Origin: Bedellia somnulentella
Lineage: Eukaryota > Arthropoda > Insecta > Lepidoptera > Bedelliidae
Direction: 5' to 3'
Assembly: GCA_963576735.1 (NCBI GenBank)
Contig: OY755174.1
Span: 8,990,001-9,054,000 of the forward strand
Length of the DNA stretch: 64,000 nucleotides
The notes beneath the pieces were generated by a model. It searched no databases. It was not told the origin of the DNA and saw only the letters and a list, made by a program, of their open reading frames with translations. Within the stretch, counting starts at the first letter, position 1; each line of letters starts with the position of its first letter. The position numbers and the translations under genes are program-made. This document shows, piece after piece, positions 22,501 through 32,839 of this stretch.

Positions 22501-25500
22501 CTTACGATTACAGACATGTTCAATAATTTCATCGCAAAGTATCGGGGCTACTGCAGTATGGAAACATACAGAGACACTCTGTCTACCGAAATGAACATAT
22601 CGTTCGCGAAGCTTGGCCACGAGCAGTGTGATATGTGTGAAAAATTTGACCTACACAATCCAAGTCATGTCAAAGATGGCTATTATTATTATTTTTATTA
22701 TTTACTTTATTTACAAGTTACAATGACTCAAGTGTTAGTAACAGTGGGAAATCTTAACCTAATGTTAGTAGTCATACACAATATGGACACAATTAAAGAT
22801 AAAAGATAATAGTTATGTACAGTACACCTTTATGTCGGCTGATTCATTCCACCACTTCGTTGAACAGTCCCTGGCCAAAAAAGGAAAAGTCTATGACTAC
22901 CAAGATTTTTTAGATTGTATAAAGCAATCAATTAAGTCTGGGAATGTAATTACTAAAGATATGCAAATACATGATTTTTATAATTACAAATCACACATCG
23001 CAGAGACAAAAATGAAGGACAGTGACGGTAATAGAATATACCTAAGAGATATTGTGCAAGTTATGGTAAAAAGAGGAGATTACAAGCTGTATTACAAAAC
23101 TGATTATGAGGAATGTGAGTATAAGCATCTGTTTTGCTTAAAAAATAAAAAAAAACCAATAGCTACTCAAAAAACTGACCTTCGTGGAATAGAAGTGGAT
23201 AGAAAAGCTAAGCTTTTAAAAGACGTAGGCCCGTTAATGTCAGAAAATAGGTTACTATTTTGGAAAAATCTTACTACTTACAGTGGTGCAGCTAAAAAAA
23301 GAGGGTTGTATTCGACGTTGATGAGGAGTAGTTTTTATTCTTTTATTATTTTCCGAACTTAAAGTGTATTAATTAAGGCTATTTTTAAATTACCTGTTTC
23401 GTAAAACTAAGTTACAAATAACGTGCCATATTTAAATGTGTTTTTCCTACTTAAACGACCGTCATTTATTTTATAGAAGGGTGTTTAACATTCCTAAGAG
23501 TAAGTCGTTTCATATACAATTGTACCTGCCTCACAGTTACCTAGGCATAAAGAGAACGCTCAAATAGTTTTAAAATATGTATACTTTATTACCTAGTTTG
23601 TTGCTAAGGTAGTGGTAATATTTTGTTCCTAACGGCCGCCTTTCTGAATATTTCCGAGGTAAATCTAGATGTAAGATAATTTTTAATACTGATTTTGAAA
23701 GACTGTGCATAAGACTGTAGTAGTAATAGAATTTTAAACTATCTTTTTATTATGATTATGTTGCTTCTAAAGCTTTTGTTACGAAGGTTGTTAGATTTAT
23801 AGTTTTTTTCTGATTAATTAGGTATGTGCCCACCTAACTGCCGCCTAGCGGGATGGTTCCTAGATGTAAGCTAAGAACTGATTTTTATATAATTCAATAA
23901 AGGATTGATTTAAAGTTTAACTAGCATTTTTATTCAAAAAGATTTAGTTTTTGCTGATACTGCCAGATCTTTGTATTTACTGTCCCTACAAATCTGATAA
24001 TTCATTGCACATAACAAATTAAAATGCAGTACTTTCAGCAACTTTACTGCGCTTTAGCTAGGATCCTTAACGAGAAAAACATCAAAAAAGCAGTAATAGC
24101 TTATTTTACGGCATTTTAGTTTGGAAACGTTTAAAAAACCGTAGCAGTAATAGTAACAGAAATCACCTGAGTTCACTAAAAATACCATAATTTATTTAGT
24201 TGACGCACCATGTACTTTATTTTGTACTTATTTTTAAGCCAGATAACCCTAGTTTCATTTGTCATTCAAAGATTAATTATAAACCTAGTGGTAACAAAGT
24301 TAAGCCATTTTGAAACCTTTAAACGCGTTTTTCTCGAAATCACCAATTTTCACTTACTGCGGTTTAGTCTCGGGACGGCAGAATAGTCTCTGCCTACCCC
24401 AATGTATGTAAATTACTCACTTCGCTTCTTCTATGAAATTTTGTTAACATTATGAATCACAATCACATCACATACCTTACAACGTGAGCCTGCGTTAGGG
24501 ATATTTCTTATGATCCTATGAACTCCTAGTACTTGCCTAGTAATAAGAATTTTGATTAAAATTAGCAACATTTTGCATAAATAATCTAAGTGTTTTTACC
24601 TCTTGATGATTTTAACCACGCGAAAATTTTGCAAGTCCAAATACGGTATATGATTCCACGATATGTCTCGTCTATTATAATATATAATATTGTATACTTA
24701 ATGCACCTAGGTGAATAAAATTTATGAATAGTATATGTAATTCACCTAGGTGAATTAACTCAGGTGAATTAAGTATACTACACGTAAAAAAACTGTGTGA
24801 AAACGTCAGGCCTATACTTATTCAAACTAAAAATCTCTTCTAAATGAGAAGTTAATACCTAAATCAATCATTCTATGCATACACTGATCAGCAAATAAAC
24901 TACACCACCCGCCATTTTGGCTTTATTGCCTATTACTTTGAAGATAATCAAAAATACATATTGTATGAAAACAGACGTTATAGGTTTCGTTCGACCTTTC
25001 CTTTTGAGCCTTGGAATTAAATTTGGTATATTATTATATTTCCTATTGGAAAGTACCGTAATGAAATCTACTCAAATGAAAAGTCTTCTTTCAAAAGACC
25101 TTTCAAATATTTTCATACCAAACATAAGGAAACCTTCAGTACTTTCAGAGAAATATGATAAAGTGGCAGAAGACCCAGTTTATCTGCTGACAACTACTAA
25201 GCCATAGTAAAACTAGAATAAGACGAACACTCAACAATGCGAGCTCGTCACTGGATATGGGCTACTTGACTGTAAACTGTGACGAGGGAACCGCCGCCGC
25301 CGCCGCAACAGGGGCTGCAGCACGGGGGCGGGTGGCACATCCCTCGGCAGCCGCATCCGCCTCTGGAAAACATTATTATTGTCAATAATATTTGCCAGAA
25401 TTTTACTAAAGATTTGTAGAAAAGATCTATTATGTTATTCTACTGTATTAAAGATTTAGATGTATTTTCCTTGAATCTATACGTGAATCGGTATAATTTT

Positions 25501-26566
25501 AACTTTTAACTTTGACTAAACGGAACCTATTTTTACTAATTTTCGAAAATAATTTATAGGAGAAGGGTTAAAAGCTTGATGGAAAATTTAGCTCATTTAA
25601 AATAACCAAACTCACCCGAGTGATGCCATAACTGATTGCAATTTTTGAATTACATTTGCACGTTCACACATCTTTATTATGCTTATAACTAATTATTATA
25701 TCTAAAATTCAAATCAAAAATTTTAATTGAATTACACGATAAATTTTGAACACCAAAATATATTAAATGATTATACTAAATGACATTTATAAATTGACAT
25801 AGGTAATTTAAATCTGATTTTGAAAATTGACAGTTATTTTATAAACATCATCGGTCATTTGGCAAATCAAAAAGTTTGTATATGTTTGACAGTTACAAAC
25901 TCACCATTGATTTCATTTTAGAAGTATTCTGTTTGTTTCTTCATTGGATAATGAACTTTTACCTGTTAAAGAAGTATTGATTAGAATAGAATCATAACGT
26001 AATAATTAATCAAGACAGCAATAGTCATCGCAGCTTTTGGATATTATCTAAATTGTTTAAATATTGAGAGTTTTTTTTATTAAGCTATCCATGATAAGTG
26101 AAAAAATATCACATTATGCTCAGAAGAAGGTATATGTACCTCTGCCACGCCTACGGGCATTACACGTGAACGTTGAGTCGAGTTGATCTTTATATTTGTA
26201 AAATATGTTGATTAATCTTTTAACTTAATTATTTAAATTTATGATTCAATTTTTACTGTTAAGAGTTTGTTTTTTGTCCTGAATGAGAAGGAAGTAAGGA
26301 TATTTAAGGACGGCTTAAGAACTAAATCTGACACAGGAGCGGCACCAGAAATGCGATCTTTCAGGCAGAATACTTTGCAGTCAGTTATGGGGCAAAGTAT
26401 GTATTATTATTTTTACATTTCTGTTGCTAAAAACTTGAAATTTTGTATGAGGTACTTTTATGACAAAAATAGGCAATAAAAAATATATATCTAAAATTCA
26501 ACACTTACGGGGTAAAATTGGGGGTTGAAGATTATATGTAATTTTTCTCAATTCTGGACTCCGCAT
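19552..26566 (-). CDS. 52-aa two-exon protein with a 6.9-kb intron hosting other genes
   Basis: Exon 1 is 26566-26509 (58 nt): ATG, then RSPELRKITYNLQPPILP, ending at the donor CCCC|gtaagt in phase 1. Exon 2 is 19652-19552, after the acceptor gttaacag, in matching phase. The junction codon is CAT, followed by AILAVGQPPVPVAAFDKATI and ending GSAFIRR with TAA at 19552-19554. An ATTAAA word lies about 40 nt past the stop (19514-19509). The start resembles the first exon of the gene at 30835 (M-x-S-P ... P-I-L-P). The intron contains a Sola-like transposon, a SINE-B and two small genes (24965-25207 and 25248-25671). The exon pairing is an inference from phase and splice strength; exon 1 could also join an unseen exon. 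Confidence 0.5.
19892..19977. repeat. Small palindromic element built on CACCTAGGTG
   Basis: It starts agtatacttaattcacctg and ends ttcacctaggtgcattaag plus tatac, with two copies of the self-complementary word ttcacctaggtgaa. The same unit occurs inverted at 24690-24778. More partial copies follow to 20045. The 116-codon ORF over 19718-20068 ends in translations of this repeat; only its first part, with a hydrophobic stretch VIKLFATCLALTLLVCAAA, could be genuine. Confidence 0.7.
20094..20464 (+). repeat. SINE-B, full-length, tRNA-headed
   Basis: The 5' head gatagcccagtgggtagaac looks like a polymerase III box A, and gtgttcaaatcctgg is a near-consensus box B. The body contains palindromic cacgtgatgttcag words. 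The 3' end is ctctgccaaccccttcgggg, then atatccggcgtgaacg, and a (TTATG)n tail. Confidence 0.85.
20839..24381 (+). mobile_element. Sola-like DNA transposon, 3.5 kb, decayed
   Basis: Perfect 28-bp terminal inverted repeats start CTGCCGTCCCGAGACTAAAC. The 4-bp target duplication aata (20835-20838, 24382-24385) is confirmed by the flanking LINE. Many subterminal copies of a gcagta word preceded by aaaat or aaacc lie in both ends (21060-21600 and 24020-24360). A 4-bp duplication with a large protein carrying an N-terminal Cys cluster fits the Sola superfamily. The assignment rests on layout, not on a search. Confidence 0.65.
21680..23362 (+). pseudogene. Transposase of the Sola-like element, broken
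   Basis: Three pieces lie in order. 21680-22165 starts MAQNFDFSVF, has a Lys/Arg-rich stretch and the Cys cluster EPCRNLCRKTCF, and ends at a stop. 22189-22680, in a shifted frame, includes KTFFLGTLGYKPKNDKHIL and EQCDMCEKFDLHN, typical of an insect transposase family. 22832-23362 has SADSFHHFVEQSLAKKGK and ends past a conserved-looking RLLFWKNL. Between the second and third pieces the catalytic core is missing and AT-rich filler replaces it. The copy cannot be autonomous. Confidence 0.7.
24484..24672 (-). repeat. Inverted copy of the segment at 16366-16556
   Basis: Shared words in opposite orientation include ggacttgcgaaattttcgcg, its neighbours gtattgg and tcaagaggtgaaaacactta, and ccctaacgca. 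It marks another copy of the element family at 16241-19257. Confidence 0.7.
24690..24780. repeat. Second copy of the CACCTAGGTG palindromic element, inverted
   Basis: It runs gtatacttaatgcacctagg ... ggtgaattaagtatact, the reverse complement of 19892-19977 with almost no changes. Confidence 0.8.
24965..25207 (+). CDS. 80-aa putative single-pass membrane protein
   Basis: The frame opens at 24965 with MKTDVIGFVRPFLLSLG and runs 80 codons to TAG at 25205-25207. Residues about 9-29 (VRPFLLSLGIKFGILLYFLLE) form a likely membrane helix. The C-terminal half is polar and reads like a normal protein (RKPSVLSEKYDKVAEDPVYL). The same frame extends upstream to 24917 without ATG. It lies inside the intron of the opposite-strand gene 19552-26566 and converges on the gene 25248-25671, with only 40 nt between stops. 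No family recognised; a small mitochondrial membrane protein is a guess. A transposon origin cannot be excluded. Confidence 0.5.
   Translation: MKTDVIGFVRPFLLSLGIKFGILLYFLLESTVMKSTQMKSLLSKDLSNIFIPNIRKPSVLSEKYDKVAEDPVYLLTTTKP
25248..25671 (-). CDS. 56-aa Cys/Gly-rich protein, two exons
   Basis: Exon 1 is 25671-25616: ATG, then CERANVIQKLQSVMASL, ending CTCGG|gtgagt in phase 2. Exon 2 is 25362-25248 after aatgttttccag, in matching phase. It encodes GGCGCRGMCHPPPCCSPCC, then five glycines, then SLVTVYSQVAHIQ and TGA. Nine cysteines fall within 38 residues around the junction, two of them as CC pairs. Exon 2 is clearly more GC-rich than its surroundings. The gene lies within the long intron of the gene at 19552-26566 on the same strand, so an alternative is that these are extra exons of that gene; the phase would then give a different, Ala-rich frame. 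I prefer the Cys-rich frame because it starts with its own ATG and matches the style of its neighbours. Confidence 0.6.
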
Positions 26567-26900
26567 TATAAATATTGGTATTTTATTTTACGATTACAAT
26601 TTTAAATCAACTATGCAGGTGGAGGGCAAAATTAACTCAGAGTTTTTTATAATAAGTAGATATTACGTAAACGAAGTAGCGCAGGTCAACTACTACTATA
26701 TAAACCGAACAAAAAACAAATTAGCTGTATCTCAGCCACCCTCAGCTTTTAACCAGCACTTATTTATTTTGGGTCATATAGATAGCCTTCTGTGCAGAGC
26801 ATGCATGAAAAAGGTCCTGAACTTCCACAGCGAGACAGGATGGCTAGAGTAATGCCAGTCCGTGATCACGCAAAATCCCAAAAAAAGCATAGCCAGAGCA
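26255..26900 (+). pseudogene. LINE RNase H-region remnant
   Basis: 26280-26400 reads KEVRIFKDGLRTKSDTGA, like the start of a retroelement RNase H domain (catalytic D of xxDG kept). 26740-26830 reads QHLFILGHIDSLLCRACM, the Cys-containing segment seen at the end of R1/jockey-type RNase H domains. Frames are shifted between the two. A minus-orientation SINE-A scrap follows at 26910-26985. Confidence 0.6.
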
Positions 26901-26985
26901 TCATTTTGAAATTCCCCTTTTGGAAATTGAGAGGGGAAAATATATGGTTCTCCAAACGCATCGCCCAACAATCACCTTAAAAATA

Positions 26986-27544
26986 CTAATATTAATAAAT
27001 TTCTTCGCTTAATTCCGCTAAATAATACCTGCAGTCTTCATGCAACATGCACTGTGCACCGCCCGCCCTTCCACTTACAAGAAATCGAAAAGCAGACAAT
27101 GCACCACACACACACACGCAAACCACAGGCAACCACAAACATGTAACCATTCAACCATGAAGCGACCAGCGTAATCTGACCAGACCCGCGACGGGCACAC
27201 GAGTAACGCAGTTTCTGCCCTTAGACGAATATACACGATTATGAAGTACTCATTTCAGGTACACAATTGTAGAGGTTCCACCACATATGTATAGATAACG
27301 TTCCTCGAAGGTTCATTTTGTTGTCTAATCGGACAAGAAGTAGGTAGTTACACTTTTGGATGTGGTGTTCCGACGGCGCAACAAGTAGGTAAATATACGC
27401 CATATTAATTTAGCTGCGACTTAATCTAAAACGGGTTTCGCCTGTGTTTCGGGTCCCTTGGTATATATTATATACTAATACGGCCTATATTAATACGACA
27501 CAGTAATTTTGTTTTTGTTTACTATCCGAGATGCATAGTTTCTG
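26986..27544. other. No gene seen
   Basis: Contains a slightly GC-richer stretch with a short (CA) run near 27108. No conserved ORF, SINE or inverted end found. Confidence 0.5.
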
Positions 27545-27800
27545 AGCATATTGATTTTTACAACAACTTAAGATATAGATCTCAATATCCATCCTCTCTA
27601 TGTGTCTATACCACCTTAACATTCCTTTTTCAATCTAACACACTACGTCATCTTTCACATCTAACCAATCATGAATCACACTATTTTTTACTCTGTCTCA
27701 AAACCATACATTACATATACTTCTGAGGAATCTCATTTGCACTGCGTTCACTCTTCTTTCATGCCTCTTTTGCCATGTCCAACATTCACTACCATACAAG
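27545..27800 (-). repeat. LINE C-terminal fragment
   Basis: On the minus strand it encodes pieces of the same segment as 13979-14410 (LYGSECWTWQKRHEE-like, then a histidine-methionine end), with many stops. Confidence 0.6.
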
Positions 27801-28539
27801 CGATATACAATTTAAATCTTTCGGTGATAAAAAATTGGTAAGAGGGATCTATAGAGCTAATGTGGATGGTAATAGTAGGGGAGGCCGGGATACTATATTT
27901 GCAGTTGCTCGAGCGTCGTAGGAACCCACTGCATTTGATAGTTATTGTTTCAAAATTAAAAAATATATTACAAGTTTTCATTTTAGTGGGGAAGAGGGCG
28001 TGAAAACATTTATAAAATATAAAAAAAATATTTGTATAGAAATACTCGAGCGCGTTAGCCATTAACAGTATATATGCAATGTATATTTCTGAGAACCATT
28101 GTATATTAATCTGACGATTAATGTAAGGGATATCGCCATTTTAAAGGTAATTTAACAAAAATTTTCAGTCTGGACGCCTGCAAAAACATTACGCAAAACC
28201 ACCATCGCGGGAACATTGCCGTCGTCCGCATCGAGCGCTTGAAGATTCTTCACCTTCTAATTTCTTAATGTCACGCCCAAATCGTCAGATTATCCAGATA
28301 TACACTCTTCTAAATTTAATTAACCTACCTTTACTTAAACTGTCGCTTACTTAAACTCGAGTTTTTCGGAGGATTGTTTCTCTTTTACGAATTTGACGGA
28401 TTCCCTTCGGCATACCCCGCTATATGAAGAGTTCATACTCGGTAGACATACATTAAAGGGCATAAGGATTCTCCTATATAATAATCTGATATGCTCGAGT
28501 CACTAACAAAATCCCCGCTTTGCCTGCTCTACTATAATG

Positions 28540-28700
28540 TTAGTAAAGGACGACCACGGAGGACACAATTGGACCAAATTTAGAGTGAGCTCAAAAAGGC
28601 AGGCCGTAAGAGGATGTAAACGAAGCTAGAGAGATTTGCCAGGATCATATGAAGTGGCGATCGATATTCCCTGCCTACCCCAAACACCCCAATGGAAACT
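28540..28700 (+). repeat. LINE 3'-end fragment
   Basis: The words gttagtaaaggacgaccacg, ggaccaaatttagagtgagc and gtggcgatcgatattccctg match the family. The terminal tail is truncated next to the 3' end of the gene 28750-30835. Confidence 0.7.
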
Positions 28701-28749
28701 AATGGGGTGTATGTTATGTCATAAGGACTAAATAGCCAAAACAACTTGC

Positions 28750-30835
28750 TCAGTACTTTTGAATTGGTATGTTGCGTATGAAACTACTCCTAAAATCATA
28801 AAAATATATACAGACCGGTCGTTCGTAGTTGATGAGTTGAAAACGAACTTTTCTGTCGCATTTGTTGTGCAGCATATGTGGCTCGCTCGTGGGGCGGTAG
28901 TCAAAGGTGCTGTCGTGAACTATCAAGGGTCGCCGTTGGGTCACCGGGTCGTATTGACAAGGGAAGTGAGTTGGTCCCTGATAAGACAAAATACTAGTTA
29001 ACGTTCAAACTCAATTGAAACGTTAACGCCGTATATTACGCTTCTGAACATCACGTGACAGCGCCTTCTAGTGTAGAGTAGGTACTCACGTGTACTCACG
29101 TGATAATGGGCAGTTCCATCGCCGTTTTGTACGAATACACTGTCACATGGCTAAGTACAACTCAGCCATGTAAGTTTCCTCATGATGTTTTCTCTCACCG
29201 TTAACAACCATGATAAATTAATCACACAAATTACTACAGAGTACAGAAAAGGCAAATTGGTGTAAGCCCGACCCGGCCTTTGAACCCACGCCTGTCTGTT
29301 TTTACGGGCGCGTGTTCTACCCATTGGACTATCATAGTTGTCAATGTTGTGAATAATAATAATGCTGTTCAGTATCGGCTAAGATATTGGGGCTTTTTAA
29401 TTGATTTTCGGGAAATGTCGTTGGAGACCCAACACCAAAAACCATTGTTTTACAATCTTTTCCCCACGCAACTTCCAAATGTGGTTGAAAAATTTCTTAT
29501 TCTGAAGCTTTGCCTTCTAGGGATTTATAGCCGTGAGCATTTTTATATGTATGTAAGTATGTTGTGGAGAATAGGCATGATGACAAATTTTGAGAAACTA
29601 TTCTATAATATTTAGAAGTATATATGAATTGTAATAAACATAATATTTCTGCGAAAAATTTAGGTTTAGTATTTAACAAATAATTATTCATTCATAAATT
29701 TAAAATTTGCACTAAAACGCGTCAAAGTGTCATGGCGTCGCTTGCTTACGTCACTATAGAGTACAAGGAACATTTGGTATATGTAAACATTATCTAATTC
29801 ATATTTAATTTAGACATTTCACTAATTTTTACATTAAAACATGGCTTTAAAAGCAAATAGGTGGTGTTCCGTCCCTCTGGGTACTCATACGTCCATAAAA
29901 ACTCATGAGAAGTTATATATTTTTGTTCCTTTCGATAAGAAATTAAGAAAGAAGTGGCTTTATACAGCTTTATTTTTGTGAAGATCACTTTGATGACAGT
30001 ATTTCCTTTTTATTTTGTAGAATTTTGTTGCTAAATTCATTATAATTTTATAGGAAGAAGTAAACAGTGTGTAGTGAGGGCTTAGAATAACACTACCCCA
30101 GTTCTACCCGTGGGTGATCGTAAGAGGCGACTAAGGGTATAGGGGCTTTTTAAGCGATTGTTGGGCGATGTGGTTGGAGACCCGTCACCAAAATCATTTA
30201 TTATTACTATCTTTTCCCCAATCAACTTCCAAAAGTGGCTGAGGAATTTCTCATTCCAAAGCTCTGGTTACCCCGATAAGGGATTTATAGCCGTGAGTAT
30301 ATGTATGTATGTATGGAAATAACTGAATTTAGCGCAATAAATTTACACAAAAGAAATTGAAGTTAATAACGGCGCATTTAATTAAAAAAGCGAACGAGTG
30401 TGTATTATCTTAAGTAATTCAAATGTAAACAAAGAGAAAGAACTCTAACGTGACGTCATGCGCTCTGATTGGCGTTCAACATTTTATGGCGGATTGCCGT
30501 ATTTAGCGATTTTATTTTATCGATTATAATATTCATCTTTCTTTTAATCATGAAAAGAATCAGAGTCTTAGAATAGGGAATTTTGTAATAATATACACAC
30601 AAATTATTTCAATGAAATTTACTTGTTGTCATCATGCCTGTCTCATAAACCTATCAAAGTATATGCTTCATTAGATAATTACTATAAGACTCAGTAAATC
30701 CGACAAGTTATGTCATTAATATACTATGATTTTATAGAAGTAAACACATGATGTTTAACTTACGTTGACTGGCAAAATTGGATAAAACTGAGGTCGAGGT
30801 TTCCAATCTGGTAGATGAATCACTGGACTACACAT
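28750..30835 (-). CDS. 99-aa Cys/Pro-containing protein, two exons (shares a block with gene 1)
   Basis: Exon 1 is 30835-30764 (72 nt): MCSPVIHLPDWKPRPQF, then YPILPVN, with donor AAC|gtaagt in phase 0. Exon 2 is 28977-28750 after ttgtcttatcag, phase 0. It starts GPTHFPCQYDPVTQ, continues RRPLIVHDSTFDYRP and ends IPIQKY with TGA. The block DPVTQRRPLIVHDS matches DPITRRRPLIVHDS of the gene at 1-2479 at 12 of 14 positions, followed in both by YRP. Both genes have a phase-0 junction followed by GP. The 1.8-kb intron holds a SINE-B, two SINE-A copies and a THAP-domain remnant. Four cysteines only, all before or within the middle of the chain. Function not recognised. Confidence 0.72.
29031..29338 (-). 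repeat. SINE-B copy lacking its 3' module
   Basis: It runs on the minus strand from a box A-like head (ccaatgggtagaac complement near 29320) to cacgtgatgttcagaagcg. The ctctgcc...ggcgtga end and the TTATG tail are absent. Confidence 0.75.
29375..29560 (+). repeat. SINE-A, 5'-truncated
   Basis: It carries the body words gttggagacccaacacc and ccaaatgtggttg, then ggatttatagccgtgagcat. Confidence 0.75.
29841..30021 (+). pseudogene. THAP-domain remnant
   Basis: ATG at 29841 opens MALKANRWCSVPLG, then SIKTHEKLYIFVPFDKK and LRKKWL, the layout of a THAP zinc-finger N-terminus (Cys, then a Trp and a basic stretch). The frame stops at 29979-29981. One frame over, directly overlapping, is YFCEDHFDD, the C-x2-H part of THAP. 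About 15-20 residues and the frame are lost between them. THAP domains occur in host proteins and in P-element-like and Kolobok transposases. Location inside an intron on the opposite strand favours a transposon or retrocopy relic. Confidence 0.6.
30068..30316 (+). repeat. SINE-A, full-length copy
   Basis: It runs gtgtgtagtgagggcttaga ... atttatagccgtgagtatat with three TATG units as tail. Confidence 0.85.
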
Positions 30836-32839
30836 TTTGCAGTAAAATTACACAGGTAAATTTAGAAAAAAATAAAACTTTAGGCTACTAAAATTTCACA
30901 ATAATTTTGCAAATAAATATGATAGTCAAAAACACAAAATCAAAATTGACAGTTACAGTTACATATTTTTTGTTCAAATCAAGGCAAACTCTTTGGTACG
31001 AAATTAAATACTTTTTAAAAATCATTTAGGCTGTGTTCAGAGCTAACCGGACCGCCGGCCGCCGCCGGTCCTGACCGTCCACCGACCAGCACGTACGATA
31101 CGCACTGACCGTCTCAGTTCACTCGTTCTGTTCAGGTTCATAGCAGTACTGATCGTTGTTTGATACAGTTCAGTACAATCGCGATGTGTCCATTGGCATT
31201 TTTGCATAGGAGCTGGACGTTATACCAACAGTAATAAAATGCGTTGTAATTTACTTTATTGCACGTCTTATTCACGTGTATACGTCACCGGGTATTATTG
31301 CAAAAAAACCAAAAAGGTAGGTTAAACAAATGTTCAACGGGTGCAATAAAAGAAGAATAGAAGAAGAAGGCGATAGCAAGGGTCATAAGTCGAAAAATCC
31401 AATGATAGCGAGCTAAACACAACGTGACTGGTGCGAGCAACAAATGATTAACGACTGACGCTGACGCGCAGTGACGCGTACGCACGCTTTCTTTATTCGG
31501 TACCTGAGTGAGAGACGTTAGAAAGGGATGGAATGCAGTAATTCGTTAGGTTACCAACCAATAGATTGATATCTTTTGCCTAGTACTGCACGATATTGTC
31601 CGTGTTGTCTCTGCGGTGAGCGATTGTTTTGGATTCTATGCGTTTGAACATCACTGAATATCTCTGTTCTCCGGTTGTTTGGGTAATCGCCGTCATAGTA
31701 TAAAATTAAGTTATGATCATTAGTTTTCACATAAAATATGTTTTAACGCTGTTGGTGTTACGCCCATTTTGACCGAGATCCTTTAGCTGGTCTGAGGGTC
31801 AACTCTGCACATCGAGAACGATAATTAGCATACTTTTGCAGAGTTGACCTTCTGTACTACTATAGCCAAAAGTTTACTAAGAAAAGGAAAGACACATAAT
31901 CAAAATTAAATATAGATTATGTTTATCTTGATGTTTGAATGTACTTTTACCAGTAGTGTAGGTGTTGATATCAGCAGAAACATCTTGCGTAACGTTATAC
32001 CGTAGGTCAAAAAATGCCGTAGGGGGCTTTAAACTAAAATATTTCGTTTCATATATAAAGTATTAATGTTTTCACCTCCATACAACATACAGTATTAGAT
32101 AGATTTTATCTCGCGACAGTACTGACACCATGCGCATCCGGACGGCACTGAACTGAACGCTCCAAAGAAACACATAACGCGTACGCTTGCGTAGCGTACG
32201 GAATGGTAAGTGTGCCTCTGAACGCTCTTTAAAATTTCATTTGAAAATTAGACAATAGCTCTGAATTCAGCTTTACGTAAGCTTTACAAAAGCATATAGC
32301 ATATACGAGTATTCAAAGTTTTAAACCAATATCTATACAAGAGGTGAAGTAATTCGACTGAATGTTTATTTTTCTTTTTTACATGTATGTTACGCGATTA
32401 CACCACCGGTAATAGTAGACTGATTTCTAAAATTGTTTTCTGGTTCAGTTGGATGTGTTTTCAGCCCGAACTAGAGGAGTGTGTTCCGCTCGCGCGGTTG
32501 CCAGTCGTGATTAAATTCAAAGAAAAACAAATTCAAACTTATTTATAGGGAATATTTTACAAAAAGCAGGTTACTAACTATTCGTTTTTAATAATTGTTT
32601 TAATTATTATCATCCTCTATCAACTAAGAGATGAATTATTTATTAAGTTTGGTAATCGGTAAAATCATATTTATAACGGGTATCTCCATGGAAGCCATAT
32701 AAATAAGCTGTCCAAAATTAATCATCTTTTTGCGTGTTTCGGAACTTTTATCATTTAACTAAAATAATAGTTGGCAGAGCAAAACATGGTAAAAATTATT
32801 ACCTTTCTATTTCATATAAATAATATAAGTGAAATAAGA
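30836..32839. other. No gene; possible DNA element 31025-32225
   Basis: The left edge ggctgtgttcagagctaacc and the right edge (complement of cctctgaacgctctt) share gttcagag in inverted orientation. Both subterminal zones are rich in CpG words (ccgccggccgccgccgg, gcgtacgcttgcgtagcgta). No ORF longer than 66 codons. Sequence 30836-31020 is upstream of the gene start at 30835 and may hold its promoter. Confidence 0.35.

Larger units (their letters stand above)
20659..24407 (+). repeat. LINE 3'-end fragment split by a Sola-like transposon
   Basis: The left part is 20659-20838 (gaggacgatcacggaggac ... aaagtggcgatcaata). The right part is 24386-24407 (gtctctgcctaccccaat). Removing the insert restores the usual LINE sequence gcgatcaatagtctctgcc. 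Confidence 0.85.
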
